Positions 45,475 to 56,569 of a stretch of DNA of 64,000 nucleotides are shown one piece after another. Under the pieces are notes generated by a model. That model was not told the DNA's origin. It saw nothing but the letters and a program-made list of their open reading frames with translations, and ran no database searches. The stretch's first letter is position 1; each line of letters begins with the position of its first letter. The translations under genes were made by a program, and so were the position numbers. Source of the DNA: Annona cherimola (lineage: Eukaryota > Streptophyta > Magnoliopsida > Magnoliales > Annonaceae); assembly GCA_030490835.1 (NCBI GenBank), contig CM059971.1, positions 49,958,012 through 50,022,011 on the forward strand. The letters run 5' to 3'.

Positions 45475-48400
45475 TTGATGCCCCCAACCCGGGACATCAC
45501 ATCCTTACTCCAAGACCTTATCGATTGGTAAATGTGAATCAGGATTGTTGCCCTGATCACATGGCGAGTTCTTAATTGGATCTTTTCCAAATTTTTATTT
45601 TCGTTTCATCATCATTTCATGTCTTTGCATTCCACACCATTCATCTTACAAGAGACGATGCACTTTTAATAAAATTACGTATATTGTTCATAATATCTCA
45701 TCTCGCATTTCTACATTAAAGGTCCTTTTAACCTGATCATGACATTTTCATTCCATACATACATACATTCCTCAGTTCTTAGCATACAAGCTCTTATCAT
45801 TTAACCCATTTCTTATATTAGTCATGTCATAACTATACAAAATATTCGTAACATATCCCATTAGGGCATTCGTTCATGCTTCAACATGCAAAGGATTACA
45901 AACCTTTGAAAATTCCTTTTTCCTTTCCTTAGTAAGAACGTACTTTCTGTCACTTGATTTCCCCTGCACCTGTCTAAGGGTGGGAAAACAAAACATGAGT
46001 TGAAACTCAATAAGCAAGCATATTTCATTCTCGTTTAAATGCATTTCCTTCCATTTGATAGGAGACACTTAGCAAGTGATTAACTCCCAATGGAATAAAA
46101 ATCTTTTTATAAACCATTCATGAAAATCATTCATGTAAACCTACTTTTTGGGTATTTCATAAACATTGAATGTGCAAATGCATCATTTCCATTCATGACA
46201 TAATCCTTCATGTGAGGGTACACTAGCTCGGAGAACATCCTTTCATAACATGATCATTTCCATCCATGACGCCGGACTTATCCGGCTTGGCAACGTCAAG
46301 GGCAGACCTCGTATCCAACTTTTTCCTTGACTAGCCTACTTGATTTCCATTCCATGCATGAATTTTAGTCATCCCGACATTATATACCTCTTACACATGG
46401 CAACTTGTCATTCTCATGTAGAGAATTCTTTGCACCAACCATTTGAACATCATTCAAATTCATGCTGGCATACCATTTCCAAATAGAGAAGAATTTAATC
46501 AATCATTTCAATCAAAGCAGTAATCAAATCATAATAAAGAGACAGAGGGATGACCACCCTTAAATAGATTTAGAAACATTCAAGTAAAACAATTTGAAAG
46601 TATTTTAGCATTTGAGAATAAAATATCATTTTCAAAAGTCCTACTTACTTACCTGTGGCGATCCTTTTGTGCCTTCCATTCTTTCCTTGCCTTTTTCTAG
46701 ACAAGTAAACATAATTACCATATACATTTTCGTCATATGTTGTACTTGTATGCCTTGTCTTTTTCTTCAATTCACATATACGTGTCGTATGGGTTTAATC
46801 CCATATGGTCCATAACAGATTAACTTTAAATCATTCTTTTTTTGGAATGCATATCAATCTTCACCCTTTTCAATGGTCACACACACATATATATATGACT
46901 TACTCATAAGTCTTTTGACAATCACATAACTATAATCTTAGTTAGTGGTTCATTTTCTTCATTCCAATGATATATCTTAATAATATAGACATATAAATGT
47001 CATAGGATTTTCAACTTGCATTCAATCTCCTTTTAATCATTCAAAACACTTAGGTAACCCTCACTTGAGGCTTCAACAATCAAGTTCAAGCAAGTTTTCT
47101 CAACTTCATAATTCTTAAGTCATATATATCCCATATGATTTCTATTAGCTTACATAACCCATTTGTATTTCAAGGTCTGTTTTCATACATAGCAATATAG
47201 CTTATATATCATATCATCTACTCATTCATTTTAATACCCTTATGTAGGGTAAACATTTCAATACATTATAACTCTTCCATTAAATCTTTATATGGAGGTT
47301 CATTACCTTTCATTTATCATTTGTCACATATTTTTCACATTTCATACATCCGTGCTTATTTTAGGCACATAGTTAATAACTTAGGCCTCATATATTAATA
47401 TCAAATTTTGAGAATACAATTAATCATCTAAAAAGAAAATTAATCATGCATTTCATCATATTTTCATGCATTTTAGCAAATCATATAAATCATTTATCAT
47501 TCATCCATCCATAGTCTTTTATATATACCCATCATACAACACATATCTTATGTGTTTCTTAAAATTTCTCAAATCAGTAAATTGCCTCCTAATTTGGCAT
47601 GATTAAAACCTTTAATTAACACATAATTTAGGGTTTATTTATGAAATTTTAATCCATTAATCATAGGGTTCCAAAACAGCAACTTTGGGACCATTTACAC
47701 ACTTTCAACGTCTCTTTTGATACTTAAATCAAAACAGATTTTTAATCCATAAATTCTAGAAATTAATCATGCTTTTCTTAACCCAAATTTAGGGTAATAT
47801 TACATATTTAAAATTCATATATTGGTTGCTTCCAAAACAACAACGTTCATACACATTTTTGGTCCCCTTTGCACCCCTCTTTGGACGTCTCTTGCATACC
47901 CTTAAAAAATCAGATTTAGGACAAACCTTCCAAACCCATTTTGAACATCCAAATTACCCTAAATCTAGGGTATTTTACCTTCTATATCATTCATAATTCA
48001 TGTTTCATACATAACATAAAAAAGATGAAAATCGGGTCATATACGTAACCCTAAGTTCCATTCTTTCTAAAATCCACCTCTAATAGGTTAAACCCTCATA
48101 ATAACTTATGATACTTGTTTATATCTCATTATAAGTTAAATTTCATCCCAAAAATCTAGAATTTAACATTTATTTTGATTTATTCCTCAATCTGTCCATA
48201 ATGCTGAAATCAGACACACTGATCTCTCTAATTTTTGAATCATAATCAAATCAAGAAATTTAAATCTTAAATTTATATCATACCTTAACAACTACATGAT
48301 TAACCAAAATAAATATTTCTAGCACAACATATTAAGTATTTATATTTATTTTCATATTTTTACTCTGTTGGACAGCAACATCTATTTTCAGACAGTTCAA

Positions 48401-49895
48401 ATCACGTTAATTATTAGGTATATTTACGCCCTTCCAAAATCCATTTTTATTTTTTTAGAGTGTTATTCAATATGAATTATTATCATATAACATTTTCAGT
48501 TTAAAATTCCCCATATAAAAATTATTAAAAATCATTTGGTGTAGCTGATCCTGACACCCGTTCAACCCTGTTTAGGTAGATGTTCCCAGATTTTTAATTT
48601 ACAACCTGCTTATCCTTTTAAAGTTAAACTTGGGCCGTTCTTAAATCACCATATCATGATTTCTCACACAAATGTTCATGTAAAAACTCATTCATTTACT
48701 ATTTCGTTCATATTTTGGATTTCTGTCTCATTTCTTCTAGGTTTTGCTCCCATATTTGCATCTAATTTCAATAGATATGCAAAAATCCTTAATCATTTGT
48801 TCTTAATTATTATACCCAACATATATCCTCTTTTAAAAGTAAGATTTCTGATTTCAATATTCATGAAACATTAAAGATAATTACATATCTATTTTTGAAG
48901 ATTTTCTTCCCTTTTGATGGAGCCATGAATGCCTAGGGCATCCCTTCTCTTCCTCCCCAAGTTGCAACTGTGTTTGGACATCCCATGTTGCCTTCCCTTG
49001 CTATTGAGAACCATCCCCATGTTATCCCTTTTCTCCTTTTTCATTTTGCTGATTTTTTAGGACATTTCTCCCTTCCTCTCTCTTTTTCCCTCTCTCTTCC
49101 TCTCTCCATGCTAAGGACGTCCCAAGGGCTGCCCCTCTTGCCCCTTTTATAAAGGTGTTTGCTTGCTCCTTAAGTCTTCTACCTTTTTTGCTACCCAAGA
49201 AACCCCTTTGCTTTCTCAAAGAAATCCCTTTGCTTACTCTTTAAGAAACCTACCTTGCTTTCTCTTTAAGTTTCTTCCTTTACTTTCTCCTTGAGAAATC
49301 TCTTTTGTCCTATTGTGATTAATCAATTTTCATGATAACTATCTTAATCAAATCTATCCATAAGATTCATCATATAGTTTTATCCGTTCATCTTAAGTTT
49401 CGTCTCAAAATGACTTTTCTATCTCAAGTTATAGTGGTTTGAAAATAACTTTTGGATTTGGGATGAAAATAAATAATTATTATCCTAATCCCATCACATT
49501 TTCCTTAATACAATCTATCCATAAGATTGGGCACAAAATCATGTGCTTACCTTTCAAATTTCATCTCAATCCGCCGTATAGGCGTCAAGTTATGAATTTT
49601 CTAGAATTTTCTAACTTAATTCCATGTTTATCATTCTAATTTCCATTAAACAAATCATAATAATTAAAATAATTATTCATAACACATTAACATTTCCCAA
49701 TCCTTATTAAGTCACTTTAGTCATATGGACTCTCATGGGCTACGACGATTAATCTTAATCACCATTCTTAATCATAACCCTAATTGCAAAATATCATTAA
49801 ATCATAAAATATCCATAAATCAACCAAATCATACATAATTCATGTTTATATGCCAAATGCATATATACGAGCCCTACTTGGGTCTGGGTATTACA
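45475..49895 (-). mobile_element. Complete solo LTR of the 4.4-kb family, minus strand
   Basis: Left end near TTGATGCCCCC with the shared terminal block (GATTGTTGCCCTGATCAC near 45545), right end GGGTATTACA at 49895. Flanks AAGGA and AAGGG are an imperfect 5-bp duplication, so the exact left end may be off by a base or two. The last 170 bp of LTR-A resume right after it. 4.4 kb without recognizable genes; short frames such as 48970-49152 are not supported. Confidence 0.72.
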
Positions 49896-50065
49896 AAGGG
49901 AACGAAAAGAAAGAAAGAAAAATTAATTATTATTATTATTCCGCTAAACGAAATATATATAAAAAACCTACCTCGCGAACGGGGCAACAATCCTGTGTCA
50001 GATTTACCAATCGAAAATGATCTCGGAGTAAGGCTTTGTGACATCTCCGGTTTGGAAGCGCCACA
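49896..50065 (+). repeat. LTR-A, 3' end
   Basis: 170 bp matching the last part of LTR-B (29930-30071): GGGCAACAATCCTG, then TTTACCAATCG, then GCGCCACA at the end. AATTA follows at 50066-50070. Confidence 0.8.
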
Positions 50066-51211
50066 AATTATGAACCCCATAAGTGTGGAGTGGCTCAAGA
50101 TCACAATAATCTGAAATTCATCCTTTTAAGGAGCATCCCACTCAAGTTGCAATTTCAGCTGATGCAGCGGCTTGACATTCTAAGGTAAGGCAAGATTGCA
50201 ATTTCTGTTGTATTTCAAGAAAATCTAAGCAAGATGGCATCTAACCTATTTTCGAGTGCTAAATGATCAATTTAAGATTTGTATGGGCAACTATTCACAT
50301 GTGTGACAAGGGCAATTCAAGATGGAAAGATAGTGGCACCCTGGTCCGCAAGAAACAACATGTTGCATTGTGGAGTCAGCAAGTTAGAGCCTAGGCGCCG
50401 GCCAAGCAACGCCAAGTCATGGGCAACCCGACCTGGGCGATGTTTAAAAGCAAAACTTACGGTTTCCAAAACCCTAAACCTCCAAGACGGCGTCGTTTGC
50501 CTCTCTTCTCTTCTCCCTTACCTTCAAAACCCTAAGCCTTAGCTCCTAAATCCGCCATTATTCTCTCATTCCATCTTCTTTATCTTCTTCTTCTTTCCTT
50601 TTGTGCATCTCCTCTCCCATTTCCCCCCAACACATTTCCCTCTCTCATCTCTAAATCTCCCTACATTTTCCCTAATCCGAGTTTCCTTATCTCCTATTTC
50701 CTCTCTATCCTCTTCTCCATCTCCGGATGTAGCCGCAACTTCGTCGTTAGTTCAGGTGGTTCCTAGGCATCGCATTACCACGTCGTGGCACCGATTGTAG
50801 GACAGTTGGAAGTCCGCAAGTTTCTAGGAATTTTGAAACAAATTTTGGAGGCTTATGTGGTAACCTATTCCTACATTGTTATATCTTAATTGAATTGATA
50901 TTGATTTGTGCAAGATTGTGTGGGAATGTGGAAGGTGAAGTTGTAACTTATATATGCTTGTTTGCCCTACATGTGGAGTGTTGGTTTGAAATTTTGGGAA
51001 AGAGTAATTGTTTGTGAATGGAGTGACGTATCTTGATTGGCATTGACAAGAGCATGAGACTAAATTGCTTGGTTAGCATCATTTGGGGTGAAAGTGGATG
51101 AATTATAGTCTTGTAGACATTGGTTTGTTAGGGCTTATGAGGCATTCACATTGAATTGAGAGAATAGTGCATCTTCTACTGTTGTGTTGGTACTATTGAT
51201 ATATTTATGAG
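50066..51211 (+). other. Athila spacer between integrase and third ORF (right part)
   Basis: No recognizable protein up to 51211. It includes a C/T-rich stretch with AAACCCTAAAC and GGCGTCGTTTGCC near 50470-50500, a composition I associate with the pre-ORF leader of such elements. Short open frames at 50279-50542 and 50603-50800 lie in this C/T-rich part and look accidental. Confidence 0.5.
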
Positions 51212-51999
51212 ATGGCTTCTTCCTCCTCTAAGCATAAGAAAACGCGAGATCCTACTGAGTTCGATTCCACTAAATTTGTGTCTGCACAAGCATTTAAGAG
51301 ATACGATGATTCGCTGCAGAAAAGCCACCTTATACCCGAGCGAGGGTTAAAGTAGATTCATTCTTAGATGCCTTTATTAATTCCTTGCACACTCGGAGGT
51401 GGAAAAAGTTTATGGAATAACCCCAACCGGCCATTGTTCCGGTGGTCAAAGAGTTTTATGCTAATGCAGTAGAAAATGATCACGGGCGATATTATGAACA
51501 TCCGATAATGCCTTTTATGAGTTACCCGATATTGATTACCCCGATCAATATGAGGAATTTTTAGAAGGAGAAGGAAAGAATATTGTCGAGATCACTCAAG
51601 CATATTATGAACATCCACTGGAGTGGAAGTGAACGGGTGGGCAATTAACATCTTTCAAGTAGAGTGCCCTCTGTTATCATGGAAAGATGTGGTTTTACTT
51701 TATATCAGCCCAATTGATGCCATCAACCCACTTGAATGATATCACTATGGACAAGGCAATCCTTCTTTATTCAATTTACTTTGATTCGTCCATAGATTTG
51801 GGGAGATTTCTGCTCAATCAAATATGCACCAAGGCAAGGGCACCTAGAGGAAGCTATTGGTTCCCATCGCTTATTACAGGATTATGTAAAAAAGCTGCAG
51901 TTTGATGGGAAGCCACGGAAGAGGTGATGAACTGCCAGGCCATTGTTGACAACCAATTTTTTGCAACTAAGCCTCGAGTATGAATTGCAACTACTCGTC
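51212..51999 (+). pseudogene. Athila third ORF (putative plant transposon domain), broken
   Basis: Starts MASSSSKHKKTRDPTEFDS and KFVSAQAFKRYDDSL, LIPERGL, then a stop at about 51353. After frame changes come VVKEFYANAVENDHGRYY and, in the open stretch 51687-51905, FISAQLMPSTHLNDITMDKA, LLYSIYFDSSIDLG and FPSLITGLCKKAAV. These are the usual landmarks of a domain common in plant Gypsy third ORFs (Transposase_32-type, recognition from memory). At least four lesions. Cut at 51999 by the fusion to Copia-4 gag. Function of the family is unknown. Confidence 0.75.
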
Positions 52000-52235
52000 G
52001 CTTTAGCATTGCTCTTAACATTTTTTACTTCCTCATCGGTCCATTTGGAAGCTCTTTCATCAATAGGCAAGGTTACACCGTCTTGGATTGCAATCCAAGA
52101 GTCCATATCTGTAGCCATGATGAGTTGTTTCATACGTAGCTTCCAATAGCCGAAATTGTTCCCATCAAACAATGGTGGCCTTATAAAAGATTGGCCTTCG
52201 GCAAATGCGGAAACGGAAGTCGATTGGGATGCCAT
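52000..52235 (-). pseudogene. gag: Copia-4 gag, first 79 residues
   Basis: ATG at 52235 on the minus strand; MASQSTSVSAFAEGQSF, FDGNNFGYWKLRM and DEEVKNVKSNAKA match Copia-3 gag nearly residue for residue. The homology stops at 52000; beyond it the reading runs into Athila sequence. Confidence 0.88.
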
Positions 52236-52264
52236 ATCAAAAGATCTCTTTGGTAAAACTCAAA

Positions 52265-52281
52265 GACTTGCTCTGATACCA
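52265..52281 (-). other. Copia-4 primer-binding site
   Basis: Minus strand TGGTATCAGAGCAAGTC, two bases from the LTR end at 52284. Confidence 0.88.
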
Positions 52282-52283
52282 CT

Positions 52284-53025
52284 TGTTGATCCCGAGTTAA
52301 TGGCAATTACCCAAGAGGGGAGGGGTGAATTGGGTATTTAAAATTTTTCAACTTAAATAGAAATTTTACCCCGGATTAATCTAGTTCCCTTTATGAAGAA
52401 ACAAATGAAAAGCAATATAGTGCTGAGAGCAGAAATAAAAATCAACAAGCAAGATTTTATAGTGGTTCGGGCAACCTTCCCTACTCCACTCTTCCAAGCT
52501 TACACCTCTTGTGACTTGGGTTCCACTATGTATTTCACAAATACAACTAAAGTCACTACTCTCTTCTAGACTCCAGCTCTAGGGGGCATCAACAATGCAC
52601 AGCACAAGTAGGTCACGAGTTCCACTCCAATCATACACTACTTTGCTTACACTTGATCTTAGTTACCCAAACTAAATCAAGTTAATACAACAAGTAAAAG
52701 TAAAAGAAAGTTTCTACATGTTACTGATGTGTAGAGGCAGATTTGGTGTAGAGAAGAACTTGCAGCGTAGGCTTAATGATTCAGCAAGCAGCTCTTGACA
52801 GTTTGAAAGCAAGGTTCTTCTTCTATATGTTGGCTTGATCACTTAATGCTCTTAGTGATGGGAGTTATGCTCAATCAATGAATTCTCAGCTACCCTTCTC
52901 GTTCATATTGAATGCTTTCTATAAATGTTGAAGGAATCCGAACGTTTGGAAGTAGGTGGTGCGCATTCCATGCGCCAACATTCGAAAAATTTTTGCCTAT
53001 TCCGACCCAAGTCGCAGGTGGAGTC
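52284..53025 (-). repeat. Copia-4 5' LTR, terminal 742 bp
   Basis: Plus strand begins TGTTGATCCCGAG (one change from TGTTGGTCCC). It contains a single CCTAGAGC-type unit and stops at GAGTC (53021-53025), the target of Copia-5. Confidence 0.88.
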
Positions 53026-54703
53026 TGTTGGAAACAATGTTCAAAACAAAATAAAATTGACCAAAGCATGAGTTTTGATGATTAACAAAGTTAAATTTGA
53101 GTATAAAGTGAATACTAATAATTTTGTTGAATGTTTTAAGGAATGAAATAGCCAAGTCGATTTCCAAGTCGACTTGGACTTCGACTTAGGGTGAAGTCGA
53201 TCCCAAAGTCGATTCCATCCTCGACTCCAAAATGAACCCCACGACCAGTTTTGAAAATAGAAGAAGAGCAGGTGAAGTCGCAGGCCAAGTCGACTCCACT
53301 TGTGACTTGGGAAGCCAAGTCGCAAACGAAGTCGACTCCAGCATCGACTTCAGATGACAAAATCACTCCAGAGTTGAATCTGGGGCAGAAAAATACCGAA
53401 GTCGCAGACGAAGTCGACTCCAGTTACGACTTGGGTGAAGTCGCAGATGAAGTCAACCCCAAGTTCGAATTGAGGTTTTCAAAGTTCAAAGATGCAGATT
53501 CAAGCTCATTCCAAGAATCAACTTGAGTTTTCTCAAATCCAAATCAAGGGTACAAGCTCATTGTCAACTTAAGTCTCTCAAGTCCAAGGCAAAGCTCCAA
53601 GCATATTTCAAGATGAAGAAATTCAAGATATGAAGATTAATGTCAAAAGAAAGCAAGGTGCATGAATCAAAGGCAAAATCAACCATACAAGTTTTCAAGC
53701 TTCACAAGGTCTACAAAATATTATTGAAGGAAAGAAGCTAAGCAAGATAGAATAAAATCAAACATGATCAAAATGTTTTTGGCACAAAGAAATTGGTCAA
53801 GTCGCAACCCAAGTCGACTCCAAGATCGACTTGAGTTCAAGTCTGAAACCAAGTCGACCCAGACTCAGACTTGGAAACTGCAGAAGTGAAGTCGCACACG
53901 AAGTCGACTCCACTTGCGACTTGGGAAGCCAAGTCGCAGACGAAGTCGACTCCACCTGCGACTTGGGGAAGTAACGTTCGAATTTTTGAATGTTGGAACA
54001 TTTATTGCGCGCCAACCACTTCTATAACGTTCAAATCTTCCCCATTATATAAATAGACACTCAAGCAAATGTTGGAATATACACTAAATAGCCTAAAGAG
54101 AGAAAATAAGTGCAAAGAAGAGCTCTCATTTACTTTTCTCCAAATTTGAGTGATCTATACACTTTCAAAGGGAGAACGAGCTTCAAGTTGCAAGTAGCGT
54201 CAACGATATACAATCGGTTGCTTCTACAAACTCTTCCTCAAGCTGAATCTTGCCTACACAACTCAGTAAAGTGTAGATCTTCCTTATTTTCATTATTCTT
54301 TGTTATTGGTTTTGGTTTGAGTTTGTTGTAACAAACCAAGACGTCGCAAGTAGAGTTGTGATTGGAGTTGAACTCATCATCTACTTGTATCAAGTGTATA
54401 AGCCCCCTAGAGCTAGAATCTAGAAGATAGCGGAGACTCTAAGTGTATTCGCGGAATACATAGTGGAACCCAAGTCACAACGGTGTGTAAGCTTGGAAGA
54501 GTGGAGTAGGGAGAGGTTGCCTGAACCACTATAAACCTTGCCTGCTGTTTTACTTTATTGCTTTCCTTATTTCATTGCTCTCTATTTGTTTCAATCAAGG
54601 GGATTAAGTTTTCAAGGGGTTAAGTTTTAATTTACCAAAGAATTTTATAAGAACCCAATTCACCCCTCCCCTCTTGGGTTTTGCCATTAACTCGGGACCA
54701 ACA
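53026..54703 (+). repeat. Copia-5 5' LTR (1,678 bp)
   Basis: TGTTGGAAAC...GGGACCAACA, U3 motif array at about 53155-53470 and 53800-53970, TATA box TATATAAATA at 54046-54055, one 50-bp unit near 54402. Confidence 0.94.
54046..54055 (+). promoter_or_regulatory. TATA box of Copia-5 5' LTR
   Basis: TATATAAATA follows the motif array; the 3' LTR has TATAAATA at 63319-63326 with one nearby difference. Confidence 0.7.
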
Positions 54704-54705
54704 AG

Positions 54706-54722
54706 TGGTATCAGAGCGGGTC
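54706..54722 (+). other. Copia-5 primer-binding site
   Basis: TGGTATCAGAGCGGGTC, two bases after the LTR. Confidence 0.9.
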
Positions 54723-54814
54723 TTTGAGCTTTCCAAAGAGATCTTATTGACATAGCATCCCAATCTACTTCTGTTCCCGCATTTGCCGAAGGCCAATCCT
54801 TTACTAGGCCACCA

Positions 54815-56569
54815 TTGTTTGATGGGAACAATTTTGGATATTGGAAGCTAAGAATGAAACAACTCATCATGGTTACCGATATGGATTCTTGGATTGCTAT
54901 TCAAGATGGTGTGACCTTGCCCATTGATGAAAAAGCTTCCAAATGGACCAATGAGGAAGTAAGAATCGTGAAGAGCAATGCCAAAGCTATGAATTCACTG
55001 TTTTGTGCTCTCACGGCATCTGAATATGATAGAGTATCCTCTTTTCTAACTGCCAAAGAGATATGGGATACATTAACCTCCATCTATGAAGGAACTTCTC
55101 AAGTCCAAGGGACGAGAAGAAACATTTTGATTGAAGAATTAGAAAATTTTAGAATGTTAGAAACAGAAAATATTTCTGAAATGTTTGCTAGATTCTCAAA
55201 AATCACTAATGCTTTGAAAGGTCTTGGAAAGGTTATATCTGAATCTGAACAGGTTATGAAGATTCTAAGGGCTCTACCGGAATCTTGGACTCCAAAGATT
55301 ACTACGATAGAAGAAGCCAAGGACCTTAACACATTGAAGCCAGAGAACCTAATTAGCTCTTTGATGTCACATGAGCTAATTAAGAAAAGAAATGAAGATC
55401 ATCACAAAGGAAAAAAAGCAATTGCCTTGAAAGCCGCACAAGACTCAGACGACACCTCATCTTCACAAAATGACGATGAAATTGCTCTACTCACAAAACG
55501 ATTCAGAAAATTTGTGAGGAAAGGAAGAAATTTCAGAAATTTTAAAGAAAGAAACTCCAAAGATAAAAAGAAAGAAATAACAAAATACTACCGATGTGGC
55601 AGTTCGGGACACATGCAAGCCCAATGTCCAACGCCCGAAGAAAACAAGGCAAAGGAACAAAGAAAAGATCGAGGCGACAACAAAAGATTTCAAAGAAACA
55701 AAGGAAGAGGCATGTACGTAAATGAAGAAGAATCTACAACGAATAGCTCCTCAAGTGAAGAATGCGAAGCAGATTGTGCAAGAATCTGTTGCATAGCAAA
55801 CACCGACATATGCTTTGCAGCCATGGAAACCTTGGAGGATCAAGCCACTTCAACGGACTGCACGAGTAGTCAAGAGGTAACCTCCAAACAGAAATCCTTT
55901 TCAAATTTTTCTACAAATGAATGTCTTAAATGTGCTAAATTAGAGGAACTTCAACAAGCTTATGATTCACTATATGAAGAAATAAAGAAATTAGGAAACA
56001 AGTTTACAATTAAGAAAAGACAATGTGATGCAGTAATAATTGTAAATGGTAAACTTGCTGAAAAATTAGACAAGTTAAAAGATGAAAAGAATACCTTAGA
56101 AAATGAATTAGAAAAACTTAAAAACGAGAATAAATCATTAAATGAATCTCTTGCCAAGTTCTCTAATCCAGGAGAAAATGTAAAAATGTTCTTGAAAATG
56201 ACAACTCAAACTTGCAAGAAAGGACTTGGGTACAATGCACTTGAACAAACCGAAACTAACGCTCCAAGAAATAATATCAAAACCAATTTTACTAAACCAA
56301 AGATAAATCGAACAGTTTGGACCAAAAGACCAACCAATGAACAAATTACCAAATGGCTCCCTATTTCTAGACTTCCGGGAGCTTCTAACTTTTGCAACAA
56401 GCTTGGACATAAGATCTATCAATGTAAACTAAGAAAACTGCAAAACCTAGGTGCTAAATTGGTTTGGATACCAAAATGCATTGGTTTTATGGGATCAAAG
56501 ATGGATCAACTCAAACTTCAAAGATTAACTAACCCAAACGGACCCATAAAATGGGTACCAAAAGGATGA
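54815..56569 (+). CDS. gag: Copia-5 Gag (original start codon lost)
   Basis: The frame is open from 54752, where the family ATG reads ATA (ATAGCATCCC); the next in-frame ATG is 54815, which removes the first 21 residues. Full frame about 605 codons, ending NPNGPIKWVPKG-TGA at 56567-56569. It contains the gag-polypeptide domain, a basic region, coiled coils (KLDKLKDEKNTLENELEKL) and two knuckle sites. In both knuckles the first Cys is gone: the first reads YYRCGSSGHMQAQC (Tyr at 55586-55588) and the second SNFCNKLGHKIYQC. RNA binding is therefore probably impaired. Frame otherwise unbroken. Confidence 0.9.
   Translation: MFDGNNFGYWKLRMKQLIMVTDMDSWIAIQDGVTLPIDEKASKWTNEEVRIVKSNAKAMNSLFCALTASEYDRVSSFLTAKEIWDTLTSIYEGTSQVQGTRRNILIEELENFRMLETENISEMFARFSKITNALKGLGKVISESEQVMKILRALPESWTPKITTIEEAKDLNTLKPENLISSLMSHELIKKRNEDHHKGKKAIALKAAQDSDDTSSSQNDDEIALLTKRFRKFVRKGRNFRNFKERNSKDKKKEITKYYRCGSSGHMQAQCPTPEENKAKEQRKDRGDNKRFQRNKGRGMYVNEEESTTNSSSSEECEADCARICCIANTDICFAAMETLEDQATSTDCTSSQEVTSKQKSFSNFSTNECLKCAKLEELQQAYDSLYEEIKKLGNKFTIKKRQCDAVIIVNGKLAEKLDKLKDEKNTLENELEKLKNENKSLNESLAKFSNPGENVKMFLKMTTQTCKKGLGYNALEQTETNAPRNNIKTNFTKPKINRTVWTKRPTNEQITKWLPISRLPGASNFCNKLGHKIYQCKLRKLQNLGAKLVWIPKCIGFMGSKMDQLKLQRLTNPNGPIKWVPKG

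Larger units (their letters stand above)
16451..50065 (+). mobile_element. LTR-A: solo LTR of the 4.4-kb family, exploded by later insertions
   Basis: The pieces are 16451-17273 (start TGTGAAACCCTGAC), 42119-45474 and 49896-50065 (end GGAAGCGCCACA). Mapped on the complete relative at 45475-49895 they are in order, with a gap of about 650 bp corresponding to positions about 820-1475 of the LTR. The gap fits one deletion that also removed parts of Copia-1, LTR-B and LTR-C. AATTA flanks both ends. Everything from 17274 to 42118 and 45475 to 49895 is later insertion. Confidence 0.65.
1..51999 (+). mobile_element. Athila-type Ty3/Gypsy retrotransposon, degraded backbone of the window (split by nested insertions)
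   Basis: The element enters from the left edge of the window. Its surviving pieces are 1-1655, 11231-11407, 14476-16450 and 50066-51999. Removing the three TSD-bounded insertions restores the Gypsy order protease, reverse transcriptase, RNase H, integrase, then a third ORF. The wording of the protease and RT motifs resembles Athila-lineage plant elements (recognition from memory, no search). Coding parts carry many stops and frameshifts, so it is dead and the oldest layer here. No LTR of this element is in the window: the left end lies before base 1 and the right end was replaced at 51999/52000 by a fusion to Copia-4. Confidence 0.8.
52000..53025 (-). mobile_element. Copia-4: minus-strand fragment (gag start, PBS, part of 5' LTR)
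   Basis: On the minus strand: LTR end portion (53025 down to 52284), PBS, then the first 79 codons of gag until the junction at 52000. The LTR is not truncated at 53025 but interrupted there by Copia-5; the rest should follow Copia-5 outside the window. Everything downstream of gag residue 79 is missing. Confidence 0.85.

Noticed and set aside
49842..50114. 90-residue open frame at the LTR-A end
   Set aside because: Spans the junction of two LTRs and the TSD; no homology to any domain I know.
50066..51211. Host gene exons between 50.1 and 51.2 kb
   Set aside because: Short C/T-rich frames without splice or domain support; position fits the Athila spacer before its third ORF.
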